Below are positions 33,296 to 44,196 of a stretch of DNA of 64,000 nt, in pieces (position 1 is the stretch's first letter; each line of letters opens with the position of its first letter). Below the pieces are notes generated by a model that searched no databases, had not been told where the DNA came from, and was given only the letters and a program-made list of their open reading frames with translations. This DNA comes from Cotesia glomerata (taxonomy: Eukaryota; Arthropoda; Insecta; Hymenoptera; Braconidae): assembly GCF_020080835.1 (NCBI RefSeq), contig NC_058164.1, forward strand, positions 8,643,666 to 8,707,665, written 5' to 3'. Position numbers and translations under genes: made by a program.

Positions 33296-33400
33296 GATGA
33301 AATAGAACGATTTCAGACCAGAGTGAAGTTGCTTGCTCGAGCGAAGCGAGGACTGGCATCACTCGGTTTGAAATCGTGTTTTATCCCGCGTCATACATTA
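33296..33400. repeat. imperfect hairpin with CGAGCGAAGCGAG centre
   Basis: CGATTTCAGACC(A)GAGTG pairs with CACTCGGTTTGAAATCG around a GCTCGAGCGAAGCGAGG core. It resembles in style the GGCCGAGGC palindromes just downstream. Confidence 0.5.
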
Positions 33401-33440
33401 TATTTTTCAAATAATTTGTATTAAAAATGCTACACGGAAA

Positions 33441-33572
33441 ATAGTATATTACAACCCAAGGCCAGAAAGTTAGATTTCCTGGCGTATGGGATATGATGGC
33501 CGAGGCGTAGCCTCGGCCATCATATCACATACGTCAGGGTATCCAACATTCTTGTCATGGGTTGTATACTAT
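33441..33572. mobile_element. ATAGTATATTAC palindrome with GC-rich centre, copy 1
   Basis: The ends are ATAGTATATTACAACCCA and its partner TGGGTTGTATACTAT. At the centre, 33490-33526 is a perfect inverted repeat, GATATGATGGCCGAGGC on each side of GTA. No coding sequence and no obvious target duplication. Confidence 0.75.
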
Positions 33573-34354
33573 TTTTCTTGCTCTCTAGCCGAAAGTACGC
33601 AACCCCGTGGAAGAGGTTTTGCAAAACCGAAGCGAAGCCGAGAGTTTGCCGGGCGTGAGGGGGGCGCCGCCCGACTTTTGCAAAGCCGAGGCTTTGCTGG
33701 TCGGGGCGGGTATAAAAAAAAAAAATAAAAGTTAATAAATTGAAAAAAAATGTTATTTTAAACTTTACTAACAAATGCTCTGATTAAGAGTGATATCATG
33801 CACAGAATTTGTTACAAATATTTAAACTCATTCTAATTACAGAATTTATTTTTTTAAGTTGATTAAAAATTAGTTTTTAATTAGTAATCGACGGCTAAGA
33901 AAAATTGAAATTAAATTATTACAAGTTTGTAGAGTACATGGATCGTTTTATAAACATTGCTTTACTAACTATCAAAATGTAAAAAAAAAAAGCAAATAAA
34001 ATTCACAAAACTATTATGTTTTATTTTTTAAACTTTTTATATAAATTATTTGTGCAGTATTATTATTAAATAGTTCATTAACAATGATCTAGTTAAAAAT
34101 TATTTTTTTGACATTTTTTGGTTAGTTTATGCGCTGGCATGTTACATACAGACGATGTTGTGACTGTTATATATACAGTTGAAACTCGCTGTATAGGCCG
34201 GTCGCGTCACGAAAATACGAAAAAAAGCGAGGTTCTGTGCTGCCAAGCCAGAAAATATGCGTAACGCGCATGCGTTAGAGCAGGCCATAAAAGTTGCTCT
34301 TCCTGGAGTAAATTGCTGCCAGGAAGAGCGTACTTTCGGCTAGGAGAGCAAGAA
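33573..34354. other. segment between two palindromes with inverted borders
   Basis: Its borders are inverted copies: CTTGCTCTCTAGCCGAAAGT (33577) and ACTTTCGGCTAGGAGAGCAA (34332). Just inside the left border is a GC-rich block (33605-33715: CGAAGCGAAGCCGAG, GGGGGCGCCGCCC). Near the right border is an 11-bp perfect stem, GCTCTTCCTGG...CCAGGAAGAGC (34298-34328). The middle is AT-rich. It could be the body of a larger element of which the two palindromes are the ends. Confidence 0.5.
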
Positions 34355-34490
34355 ATAGTATATTACATACCTAGGCCAGTAAAATAAGAAAAGTCTCAGA
34401 TCACATGTAATTGTTGGCCGAGGCGAAGCCGAGGCTTACAAACATGTGATCTGAGGCTTTACTTTTTACTGACCAAGGTGTGTATACTAT
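34355..34490. mobile_element. ATAGTATATTAC palindrome with GC-rich centre, copy 2
   Basis: The left half reads ATAGTATATTACATACCTAG, CAGTAAAATAAG, CTCAGATCACATGT, GGCCGAGGCGAAGCC. The right half is the imperfect complement ending GTGTATACTAT. The same left half occurs at 43306 and, inverted, at 53671-53751. Confidence 0.75.
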
Positions 34491-35680
34491 TTTTCTGCTC
34501 GACGTAGCCGGAATGTGGCAACTTTGTTTAGCGCAGCGGCCAGAAAGTTGCCACTTTCCGGCCGGAGGGCAGAAAAAAAATTTCGTTCTGGGAACCAAAT
34601 TGTAGAGTTACCATAACTATACACAGTTTACTGTTTGTTATAAAGTTACAATAACAAAATTTTATTTAGTTCTGATAACTAAATGTTGTTTAGCTCTCAG
34701 AGCTCAACGGGATTGTTCCGAGAGACAAACGGTATAGTTGGGAGGGCTTTACGTTGCGCAGTAGTGGAGTGCGCTGACATTTTTCATAACCTTCAAAAAT
34801 AACAAACATAATTATTTTGTTATTCATCCATATTATTAAAAATATTTTAGGACAATTAAGTTTCCAGTTTATTTATTTAAGGAAATAGGTATTTTTTTTT
34901 TGTCAAATTGAATTTCGTTAGAACGGTTTTATATTTATGGTTTTTCAAGGTTCATTTGCAGTAACTGTTGATTTAATTTATTAGTATAATATATTGTGAT
35001 ATATATTGTGATTGTGATAATTTGTCACAGGGTTTTCATTCCCTGTATGCGTCTCTCCCTTGCGCCTAAATTTGCTTAGCAACAGATCCAACACCTCGGT
35101 GTGTCTCTGAATTTTATTATTTTTGTATCTATTTCTAGTTAATTTGGCTTTATTGAATTTATTAGTATTATTGTTTATATTGGAAATTTTTTTATATTAT
35201 TATTATTAATTTAACAAATTTAAAATGTAACAATGTAAAAATAAAATTTCAACTGATAGAGGAGAGGCCGAAGCTTGTTATATATTTTTTGTCCAGGTCA
35301 CCCAATAATTGATAAAAAGAAAAGCTAAAATAAAACAAAAAATGATTTGGGAGGTAACGTCCTTTCGCCTCCCAAGCAACCCGCAGCTTTTCCCTCCAGG
35401 CTGGGTTAGTGCACGTATTTGGACGCCAAGTTGTTCTTTTAACTAAAGAAACAACAAAACCCTTTGATTTTTCAAGGCCGATCTGCAGGTATTCAGGGGA
35501 AAAAATAATACTATTAATATTAGAGAGAGAAAAGGAGAAAAAGTAATTTACGTAAATTAGCAGTTATTAATAAATCAGCAAATGATGTAATAAAAAATAA
35601 ATAATTTATTTATAAACGGAAGTTATTTAATAACAGTGACAACTGTGAATTTTTATTTGTTATATAAAAACATTAAATAA
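34491..35680. other. non-coding DNA, partly GC-richer, unresolved
   Basis: 34501-34570 continues the GC-rich style of the palindromes (GGCCAGAAAGTTGCC). 35030-35110 and 35340-35490 are less AT-rich, with a GGGAGGTAACGTCCTTTCGC hairpin (GGGAGG...CCTCCC, 35349-35379). An LTR-like origin was considered, but no termini were found. Confidence 0.3.
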
Positions 35681-36064
35681 AGGGGAAGGGGGGCAAAATG
35701 GGCCCCTAAGGGGAGGGCAAAATGGGCCTCAACATTTTCCAACTATTGGAGTGAATTTAGGAGGTATAATGGACTGATTAGACTTTAAAAACCAAAATAA
35801 TATTTTTCAGTTAAAATCCGCGTTCTAGAATTTTTGAATTATAGAAAAAGGCCATATAGGTAAAGTACGAACTAGGGTCACTTGAGTTAAATAACAACAT
35901 TATTTACTATATTTTTTGTTAAAAACTTAAAATTGACACTTTAAAAGTGTAGATTCTTTGCGCCCTCTTGTGGCGATATTTTAACATAATCTTTGTGTTA
36001 AAAGGGGTTCAACACAAAAGTTTTGATTGTGCTGACATTTTTAACACTCAAACTTTGTTATTTT

Positions 36065-36164
36065 NNNNNNNNNNNNNNNNNNNNNNNNNNNNNNNNNNNN
36101 NNNNNNNNNNNNNNNNNNNNNNNNNNNNNNNNNNNNNNNNNNNNNNNNNNNNNNNNNNNNNNNN
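36065..36164. other. assembly gap (100 N)
   Basis: Exactly 100 N, the usual placeholder for a gap of unknown size. Open frames drawn across it are meaningless. It lies within nested repeats, which may be why assembly failed. Confidence 0.98.
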
Positions 36165-36194
36165 GCTTCTGGTTCGGCTTCGGTGGAGGCACCA

Positions 36195-36310
36195 GAAGCT
36201 TCCTAGGACCTCAAAACGTCGAGATCTGATGAAAACTCGATTTTCGAAAAACGGGGTAAAACTAATAACTTCCCGATTTTTGAAAATTTTCAATTTTCTT
36301 AGGGGAAGTT
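36195..36310 (+). repeat. family A dispersed element, copy 4 (3' end only)
   Basis: GAAGCTTCCTAGGACCTCAA through AAACGGGGTAAAACTAATAA to the GGGGAAGTT end is present. The rest is absent or lies in the gap. Upstream, GCTTCTGG (36165-36172) pairs with CCAGAAGC (36192-36199) to form a small hairpin not seen in other copies. Confidence 0.75.
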
Positions 36311-36800
36311 AAAAATTCAAAATATAAAACAAGTAAGAATCATATTGAATTTTGGGGGGCCGTTTTACCCCACTTTTCTCAATTTTTAATTTCGATATAC
36401 GCAAAAAATTAATACCATCAACTCAGTAAAAGGCCAAAAAAGTAAAACGAGCTGAAAAACTCATATTATAAAAAATTTTTCTGAAGGTGGCCCATTTTGC
36501 CCCACATTTTCAATTTTTTTTTTTAATGAACAGAGCAAATTGAGATCAAATACTTGGCAAGGGACTAAAAAAAAGTAAAACCAGAGAAAAACACTAAGGG
36601 TATCAACATTTTTTTCTTAAGGGGCCCATTTTGCCCCCCCCCCCCTCCCTTCCCATACTAATAAAATTTTTTACATAATCTGAAATCTGCTTTTGATGTA
36701 TAAAATCAATTCATGAAATTTGACCTAATTTTTTTCTGCTTTTTTGAAAAAAAAATTGTGATGATTTAATGTCAAATATATTAAAATATTACATTAATAA

Positions 36801-36868
36801 ATAAATTTTTTATCTCAGGAATGTGGACAAGATAGGATCATAATAACAAATTGCATTATTATTTCTGC
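36801..36868 (+). repeat. single-arm copy of the palindrome at 54045-54178
   Basis: AAATTTTTTATCTCAGGAATG, GTGGACAAGATAGGATCATA and ATTATTTCTGC match the left arm and centre of the 54 kb palindrome almost exactly, but the sequence then diverges instead of folding back. Confidence 0.8.
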
Positions 36869-37200
36869 TATTACATTAATTTTAAAATCTGAATTTTAGA
36901 TGTTCATAATTAATCAAAATTTTTTTAAACGGGAATGATTAAGAATTTGATGGTATCGATCTAAGATCGGAACAAAATCATTTTTTTTTTTTATCAATAA
37001 TATTTCTCTTTAACCCATCAATTAAAATTTTATTTAAATTCAAATTTCAGATATAAATTTCAATTTAAATCTTCAAAATAGATTCCAAATTTAATCCCTT
37101 ATCATTTATAGCTCCTCTGAAATTGATAGCATAAAGTAGAGTGATTAACAATAATGAGATATTATTGAAGGAATTAAGTGAAATGTATGAAGGAACTAAT
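36869..37200. other. AT-rich non-coding DNA
   Basis: Nothing was recognised. Confidence 0.4.
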
Positions 37201-37990
37201 AAGATAAGACGTTTGCAAAGGGTCTATTCGCAGAATCGATAGTTGGATTCACATGGAAACACTTTATTCGAATGGCGTATCTACCACGAAGAGTAGCATT
37301 ATAAACATGTCGGCGATAAATCACGAGATTCGATGCTGCTGAGCAAAAGCCGCGAGTAGGTATACTAGAGAGAGATAAGCTGAGAGGAGGTGAACCAGCC
37401 CCGGAAAAGAGTAGCTAAGCAAGAGAGAAAGAGAGGAAGAAAGGTAACGCGACTAATACAATGAGCGAGTGAAGGAGAATAGTGAGATAGATTTATCGCA
37501 AGCCTAGCTCTCGCCAATACGGGAATGGGAAGGGAAACCTACAGCCAATATTCATTCCCAGCATTTCACGCCGAGCATAAATAAGGATCGAGAAGCCATG
37601 AAAGAATTTCTTGCTTTTCCACCAGCTCAACTTTAAGAATAAAAAAATACACGAGAGAAAAAATGAAGGAAAAAATCGGGGGGTTGGGGCGCAAAAAGAA
37701 ATATGTGGAAAGAGGTTAAGAGTGCGAGTTCGGCTATGAGAACGTATACTGTACCGGTGTAGTGCTGGTGGATGATATGAGAGAAAGAGGCCATAGAGGA
37801 ACGATAACTTCTGGCACACCGGGCGATTGCTTATCGCGATTGCTCGCGTGAACTTCAACAAAACTTGCCGCTCGTTTGTCGTAGGAAATGTGCTTTCTAT
37901 TGAGGACCATCGACTGTTGTATATTCATACGTCTATATACACTCCCACACATAAATATATACAATATACTGTATACTTGAGATTGAGACA
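37200..37990. other. purine-biased, GC-richer unique island
   Basis: The plus strand is rich in GAGAGAAAGAGG-type sequence. A minus-strand frame of 122 codons (37493-37861) is a pyrimidine-bias artefact rich in Phe, Ser and Leu. Untranslated exon or regulatory DNA is possible. No product is assigned. Confidence 0.3.
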
Positions 37991-38329
37991 AATTACCTTT
38001 TTACTTTTCAACTTCTTTGCTAACAATAACAAACTATTTATTGACTGAATATAATAAACAATCAAACTTTCTCAAAGTAATGAATAGGTTGATTGAATTT
38101 TAAAGTTTTGTATGGACGATGTTTTACTCAAATATTTAGGGAATGTCTGGAAACTTTTCTGTATAGCTTATTTAAATTTTCTATGAAAATTAATACAATA
38201 AAATTAGATTAAGATTTTTCATGGGGAAAATTATTTTATTTCTAAAAGTAGGATAGAAGTACCGTTTTTGGCCACCTTAGCACCGTTTTTGGCCAGTTAA
38301 CATTTGAATTAATTTATAAAAAATTATAA

Positions 38330-38333
38330 TATT
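38330..38333 (+). repeat. target duplication TATT, left
   Basis: It matches 39441-39444 on the other side of the solo LTR. Confidence 0.6.
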
Positions 38334-39440
38334 TGTGACGTTGCGGAAGGTTTTAAAGCCTCGTCGTGATGAACACGACTTCCCCGTGCTCTAGCTCGCC
38401 GTGTCCAGGGTCGGGATGGGGATCACGCAACACAGATAAACTTACAACTAACTAATATTAACCAAATAGTAACACAAATTCCAAATATAAGGTTAATTTA
38501 TTCATCAAAACTCATAAAAATAACAATCAAATCAAATTCGTTATTGCAAACCAAGATACAATTATACAATATTCAATACACTACAAACAATAAACAATAC
38601 GTATTATCTTAACTTTTACCCCAAAATATAATATACACATATACAAATACTTCTGACAAGCCGTAACCTACTTGCAGCCTACTGGGGACTTCGCGTCGCG
38701 TCCGCGGATCTATCTAAACTCTCCCCAGTTCCCTCTATCAACCAAGAGAGGCTCGGTTATCCAAATATAGAGATACCGGGATTTGTCAAGTACCTCGACG
38801 CCCAGCCATATCTCCCTCTAGGTGTTCCGACGAGGAGTACCTCCAAGTCCAGGTGTCACCAACCTCCTAGCTATTTATCCCAATATTCGTTCGAAAACGA
38901 CAGACTATGTACCACAGCCTTACCTCTTGCCGTGCAATAGAGGTTGTTCGGCGACCTAAGTACCTGAGGTAAACCTGGCGACAAAGCGATCCACTGTGTG
39001 GGCAGGTTAATTACAGAAAGTATATACTTAAAGTATATAACAATTCAAACTGCTCGCAGCACAGCACTTGTAACTTCTCCGCAGAGTGTACCACTCGCTC
39101 GGAATTCCAAACTGATCTGACAAAAACTGATCAGAAAATTGCTTTTAACAACTCAGAAGCAATACTCTTCGGGCGAACAGTCTGAGCGACACCGCGCTGC
39201 CTCACGGCGCGCGCGGGAACTATGCTACGGGACTTCCCAGGCTGCTTCCCCTACTACTCTCGCTTGTCTCTCGGCGTTCTTCGCTGTCTCTTTTCCCTCT
39301 TTCTTTTCTCCGGGTAGGCTGCGCGCGGCTGTCTTCTCTCTCTCGCACTCTCTCGTAATATTTTCTCATTTTCTGACTTTATTTTTAATGATTAATAATG
39401 ATTTCATATAAATTTATATAAAATATCGAGGCGCGTCACA
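38334..39440. mobile_element. solo LTR, probably Ty3/gypsy-like
   Basis: This 1,107-bp, less AT-rich block begins TGTGACGTTGCGG and ends GCGCGTCACA, so the ends are TG...CA within a TGTGACG/CGTCACA inverted repeat. TATT is duplicated on both sides. There is no internal coding domain, so this is one LTR left after recombination between two. A 4-bp duplication favours Ty3/gypsy, but this is not proven. The frame at 39139-39411 lies within the LTR and is not treated as a gene. Orientation is unknown. Confidence 0.78.
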
Positions 39441-39444
39441 TATT
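39441..39444 (+). repeat. target duplication TATT, right
   Basis: It matches 38330-38333. Confidence 0.6.
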
Positions 39445-39592
39445 ACAACCATATTTCTGTTACGTTTTAAAAATTTATATTAAAACAAATTGAGTTTGTA
39501 ATGGTTTATTAATATAAATTCATTTCTATTGTTTATTTGAACAATAAATGGCCATAAACGGTACAGTGGCCACAAACGGTATTTCTACCTTA

Positions 39593-41917
39593 TAGTAAAA
39601 ATCTCTAAATATTTTTTTCGAATCAGATCGAACTACTTAAATGATTTAATTTTTAACTTCTTGTTTTGAAAATTAATAACTTTAAAAAATAGGAAAGAAT
39701 TGACTTCAGCTTGATTTTTGAAAATCGAATTTTTATTAAGTATGAATGTATGTACAAATTCTGTCATACGATATTTTCATAACGAATCATAGATCTTAGA
39801 TTTTGAAATTGATTGGTCAAGCCATTTCAAAGATATTAAAAAAATAAAAACTCAAAAAAGAGTTTTTTTTAATTTTTTCAAATAACTTTCAGATTATTCA
39901 ATGAATCGACTCAATACAAACTTATTGTGCTTAAAAAACTGCGTTAAATTCCGTCAAGAACATAAAAATTGAACGACGCATTTAAAGAATATCACAGTTT
40001 AAAAATTCTAAAAAAAAATGTTATTCTCCAGAAATTACCAGATTTTTTATCAAATAATTAGAAAATTTTCAAAAAAATAATTGTTTTTTATTTTACTAGA
40101 TAAATTGTGTGGAAAATTTTCAAAAAATTTAACTTTTAAAGGAAATTTATTTGGACATAAATTATTAATAAAACTCAAAATTTTATATTTTCATTTTCCA
40201 TTTTATTTCAATTATTACAAATGTAAAAAGGAATTTTATGAACCATTACAAATATATGAGAAATTTTCAAGTATCTATTAATACCAAACCACCTCATTTA
40301 TTAAACAGAACATTTATCATAAGTAATAAGAATCTGTAATACGATTTTATTGTTTGAGATATGACTAACAGGAACCGGATGAGTTAGTGTGTATACATGA
40401 TTGGAAAGATGCCTAAGTCCGATGGCTTTAATCCAATAACTTTTCTACTCACTTACTCTTCGGGAATTGAAATATCTTTCTCTCTATCCTCCATACATTC
40501 AATTCTTCTTATTCTGCTTTTTTGCTCTTAAATCTTCGTAAGGACATATTGAACATAAATTTTCAGCACTCGATGCCTTGTGTCATCTGTTCAATTAGCT
40601 CGTTTTACTCGTGAATCTGTTCCAGGATTTTTCACTCTTATTATTCCTTTTTATTTCTGCTCTTACTTTATTTCAGTTAAACACTTAATCGTAAAGCGCA
40701 AGTCACTAGTAAATCTGGATCCATTCATTGAAATTTGTAATAACTATTCTCGTTATAATGTATTTTGAAAAGTTTAGTTTTGAGTCAGTTCGTGATCGAA
40801 ACAATACTTTACCGGAATTGGAATAATTTAAATTGTTTTTTTTTTTATTTTTTAATAAATGGAATCATCAAATTGTATGGATTTTTTCAATGGCAAATTG
40901 TATAATAAGGAAAGTTTGTACGGACATACTTGTAAGTAGTATTGAGAGTAATAAGAGTTGAAATTGGACACAATTATAGCCAGAGAAGTACACTGAAATA
41001 CTTTGAGGATTTATCCGTGTAGCCGTTGCCCACCTGGTAACACTCTTAGCCCGTTAGTAAGTAGTAAAAGTACGTCGTTGAAAAGTTTACAAGCATTCAA
41101 GTACATGAGAGTTTCACCTTCTAACTGTTTTAGTTCGAGCCCTCCACTCAACACTATTGTACCTTTATTTTTTACCTCTTTACTTTCCTAAAACTTTTTT
41201 ACTTCATTATAACTTGATCTCATTAAAAATGTTTCTTGGCATTACAATTTGTTATATTTTAGTTTGCTGAATAATAACTTACTCATAAACAATCGCGCGA
41301 CGAAAGAAGGCAATAATATGCAATTATAATTTATTCATTTAATGATTTTTAAATCATTTTAAGATTATTAAAATACTTCAAGATTTTTTTCAAGCTCTGT
41401 CAGATAATTTTTCGGAAATTTTTGGCATTTTACAGTTTTTAAAACTTTGTATTGATAGTTTTCATGATTTTACAATGTTCATAAATTGTACAAAATCAAA
41501 TTAATCACGATCAAATTTAGTTATTTTAATATTCCTTGCTTTGGCTCAGTTATTTCAAATTTTATTTTGTTTTTGTAATCTTAAAACTAACTTACAACTA
41601 ATTAAGTTATTTATTTACAATACTTAAAAACTTAAAACTAAGTTAAGTGCCTTCACTTTAAATTTGTAACATTGATATTTTAATCGTTATTGATTACTGT
41701 CTGATTTATTACTTTGTGTTTCATCCATGAGTATTAGGTTGTTTTACCTACGTTTAGTAAAATGTCCCAAGTTGAAAACAAAAATGATTTCTATCTTAAA
41801 ACTCAACACCTCAAAGTTAAAAGGTGTCCTTTTAACTTTTTCTTAGGGAGATGATTCAATGATCATGCGCCATCTATCGAAAATTTTCAATGCAACCTTT
41901 GATCGAAAAGCTGTATA
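39593..41917. other. AT-rich non-coding DNA
   Basis: 39640-40000 loosely resembles family A phrasing (AAATTGATTGGTCAAGCC) but cannot be aligned with confidence. 40380-40700 and 40980-41200 are slightly less AT-rich. No gene was seen. Confidence 0.4.
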
Positions 41918-42388
41918 AGATAAAAGCCCCCATTATTGACACTATAAGAGTGATCATGAATATTTGAATTTTTTTATCGTGTTTCAAATCAATATTGTCA
42001 ACTTTTTTTTTTATTGAACGCCTTAATCATTGTTTTTACTTATATAATTTAATTAATTAATTTTAATAATGTATGTATTATTGACAGCGTAAAATTCAAA
42101 GAGCCGATTATTGACATACCATTGACCCTATTATTGACAGGTCGTTTATCACAGTTAAATTTATATTAACAATAATCATTTTTACTAACTAATGCAAAAC
42201 TATCAATAATTTTTATTATTTTAAAATTCATTTAAGACCTAGCTTTTCGAGATTTTTTACCAGGTTTTTTTTAGCAATGTTTTCTAGTCTTAAATACTTT
42301 GATTCTTATAAAATCACATAACAGTATGTAAACATCAATACATTGATATGTATGTTGAGGGGGTTAGGTTACCTTACATTACGGTCTA

Positions 42389-43247
42389 CACGGAGAAAAA
42401 TTAATTATACTACCTACTATACAAAAATAGTAACTTTTACTATCTAAAATGGTAATAAAATAAATTAGTAACAAAATAATAGGTGGTATCATTGACAATT
42501 GTAATAGTTACTATTAATAATGGTAACGATGACTATCGAAAATAATAATTGTAATTATTATAAATTATAACTGTTATAATCGAAAATGGTAACTGTAATC
42601 ATCTCAGATTGTAAAAATTCTGAAAGAAAAAATAATATAAATTTACTTAATTAAATCCTTTATTTACATCCAAATTTTAGCTAATGTACATTTTTTTCTT
42701 CGAAATATTAAAATATTTTAAATTCCCTTCAAAATTTTTTTTTTTAATTCGAATTTTATTGAAAATTTTGATTGTTTTTGAAATTTCAAATTTTTTTTGA
42801 AAAATTTGGCGTTGAAACTTGTTTTAGATAAATAAAAATTTAAATATAATTTCAATCCGAATTCAATCCCGATTTTTTGCAAAAAATCTACACTGCAATA
42901 CAGCTGCATTTAGTTTATTTAGAAATGCATCCACGGTGGCGCAGATTCTTAATTTTTTAAATATTTTTTACTAGCTTAGATAGTAGTTACTGTTATTACT
43001 GATGGTAACTACAACCATCAGGTTATATTAGGAATTACGATTTTGATAATAGTAGTAACTAATTAAAATAATAACAGTTATTATTACTGATTACTATCAT
43101 AATAGTAGTAGTTACTATCAGGATGGTAAATACTACAATTCAGATGGTTTACTTAATTATTTAAATAATATTTACTACTATCGAATTCAATTAATAGATT
43201 TTAACATAACTAGATAATAAACTCTATTATAAAATTTTCTCCGTGTA
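42389..43247. mobile_element. TA-flanked CACGGAGAAAA element, copy 1 (uninterrupted)
   Basis: The ends are CACGGAGAAAAATTAATTAT and the complement of AAATTTTCTCCGTG. TA lies at 42387-42388 and 43248-43249. The interior is made of TAGTAACT(A/T)TTA and ATGGTAACNATNA alternations in both orientations. It is homologous along most of its length to 55308-56350 and preserves the empty site of the 125-bp insertion there. No transposase. Confidence 0.88.
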
Positions 43248-43305
43248 GGTCGTTAATTGACGCAAGTTAATGTTTGTGTCCTCATCATGGACATCCGCTA
43301 TTTTC

Positions 43306-43828
43306 ATAGTATATTACACACCTAGGGAAGTAAAGTAAGAAATGTCTCAGATCACATGTAATTGTGGCTGTGTTACAGGTCTACTTATAAAATCTCTACT
43401 CACAGCCATCAACGACATCTGCACTCAATTACATTTTTATTCAAAATCATCTTCATTCAGTCACAACTTTATTCATTTAAATCTTTACTCTGATTCAACT
43501 TTATTCAATATTATTTGCCTTCAGGTAGAACTTTAATCAGTTACAACCTTACTCAAATTCAACAGTAGTCAATTACAACTTTGCTCAGTTTCAATTGTAT
43601 TCATTTTCAAGTCTATTCACTGAATTTTTAACTCAGTTACATCTCTGTTCACAAAGAATTTATTCACTTACATTTGTAATCATTTACAACTGTACTCACG
43701 TTCATCTCTACTCACAAATTTATGGTTAATTGATAATGTAAAAATTCGTAAACTCGGCTACGCCTCGGGCATCATGGCGCGCAGTGCAGAAATCTCAAAC
43801 TTTCTGCCCTAATAGTATAATATACTAT
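43306..43828. mobile_element. ATAGTATATTAC-ended block with minisatellite interior
   Basis: The left end ATAGTATATTACACACCTAG with CTCAGATCACATGTAATTG matches 34355. The right end has CGGCTACGCCTCGG, TTTCTGCCC and AATATACTAT. Between them is a degenerate tandem repeat (43418-43715). Confidence 0.7.
43418..43715 (+). repeat. degenerate minisatellite, about 16-17 bp unit
   Basis: About 17 imperfect units of the form ATTCAGTTACAACTTT run through the interval (for example AATCAGTTACAACCTT, AGTCAATTACAACTTT, GCTCAGTTTCAATTGT). Substitutions are many, but length and phase are mostly kept. Confidence 0.75.
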
Positions 43829-44196
43829 TTAACTCAATAAAGTATAGATGAATGATTATATGGTTATTTAAACTACAAATAATCAAAAATAATTTTAAAC
43901 AATGCAATTACATAAAAAAAATAACATTGAGAAATCTAGATTTGAAAATAAAGTATTTCTGAACAATATTGTTAAGAAATTACAAACGTATAAGCAGTTT
44001 TGGCCTGCTTGAAAAAATGAAATTTTTTTGCGGTAATTAGTTTATACCTTGAAATTAAATTTTATTATTTTTTAATTTTAAAAATATGTAAGATTGACAT
44101 AAAATATCAACAATTGTGATTATTAATGATGAAATAATAAAATTAAATAGGGTGTCAATAATAGGGGACTTGTCAATAATGAGGGCTTTTACTTTA

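Larger units (their letters stand above)
35681..36653. mobile_element. element with G-rich inverted ends, containing an assembly gap
   Basis: The left end AGGGGAAGGGGGGCAAAATG (continuing GGCCCCTAAGG) is the complement of the right end CTTAAGGGGCCCATTTTGCC followed by a C-run and CTCCCTTCCC. Related GGGGCAAAATGGG-type text also occurs internally (36360-36370 and 36488-36515). The interior includes the N gap and a family A tail. The exact termini and duplication are not resolvable. Confidence 0.6.
38251..39590. mobile_element. TA-flanked inverted-repeat element carrying a solo LTR
   Basis: The left arm starts GGATAGAAGTACCGTTTTTG and repeats ACCGTTTTTGGCCA twice. The right arm is the imperfect complement (ACGGTATTTCTACCT end; GGCCATAAACGGT and GGCCACAAACGGT). 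TA lies at 38249-38250 and 39591-39592. Without the nested LTR and its duplication the element is about 229 bp, non-coding. Confidence 0.8.
41918..44194. mobile_element. TA-flanked element with AAGTAAAAGCCC ends, containing two other repeats
   Basis: The left end AGATAAAAGCCCCCATTATTG and right end CAATAATGAGGGCTTTTACTT are inverted. TA lies at 41916-41917 and 44195-44196. ATTATTGACA recurs near both ends (42085-42140 and 44150-44175). Nested inside are the element at 42389-43247 and the palindrome-bordered block at 43306-43828. The termini resemble the smaller palindromes at 17498 and 54413. Confidence 0.78.

Noticed and set aside
34999..35480. A second LTR or retroelement leader
   Set aside because: Less AT-rich with a GGGAGG hairpin, but no TG...CA ends, duplication or primer-binding site could be placed.
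35968..36312. Frames spanning the N gap
   Set aside because: They are translated through unknown bases and into a family A tail.
37493..37861. 122-codon minus-strand frame
   Set aside because: Phe/Ser/Leu-rich with no domain; explained by purine bias of the plus strand.
39139..39411. 90-codon plus-strand frame, GC-rich
   Set aside because: It lies inside the solo LTR; no similarity to gag or other proteins that I can see.
43342..43715. CRISPR-like array
   Set aside because: Units are contiguous and degenerate with no spacers, in a eukaryotic genome; it is a minisatellite.
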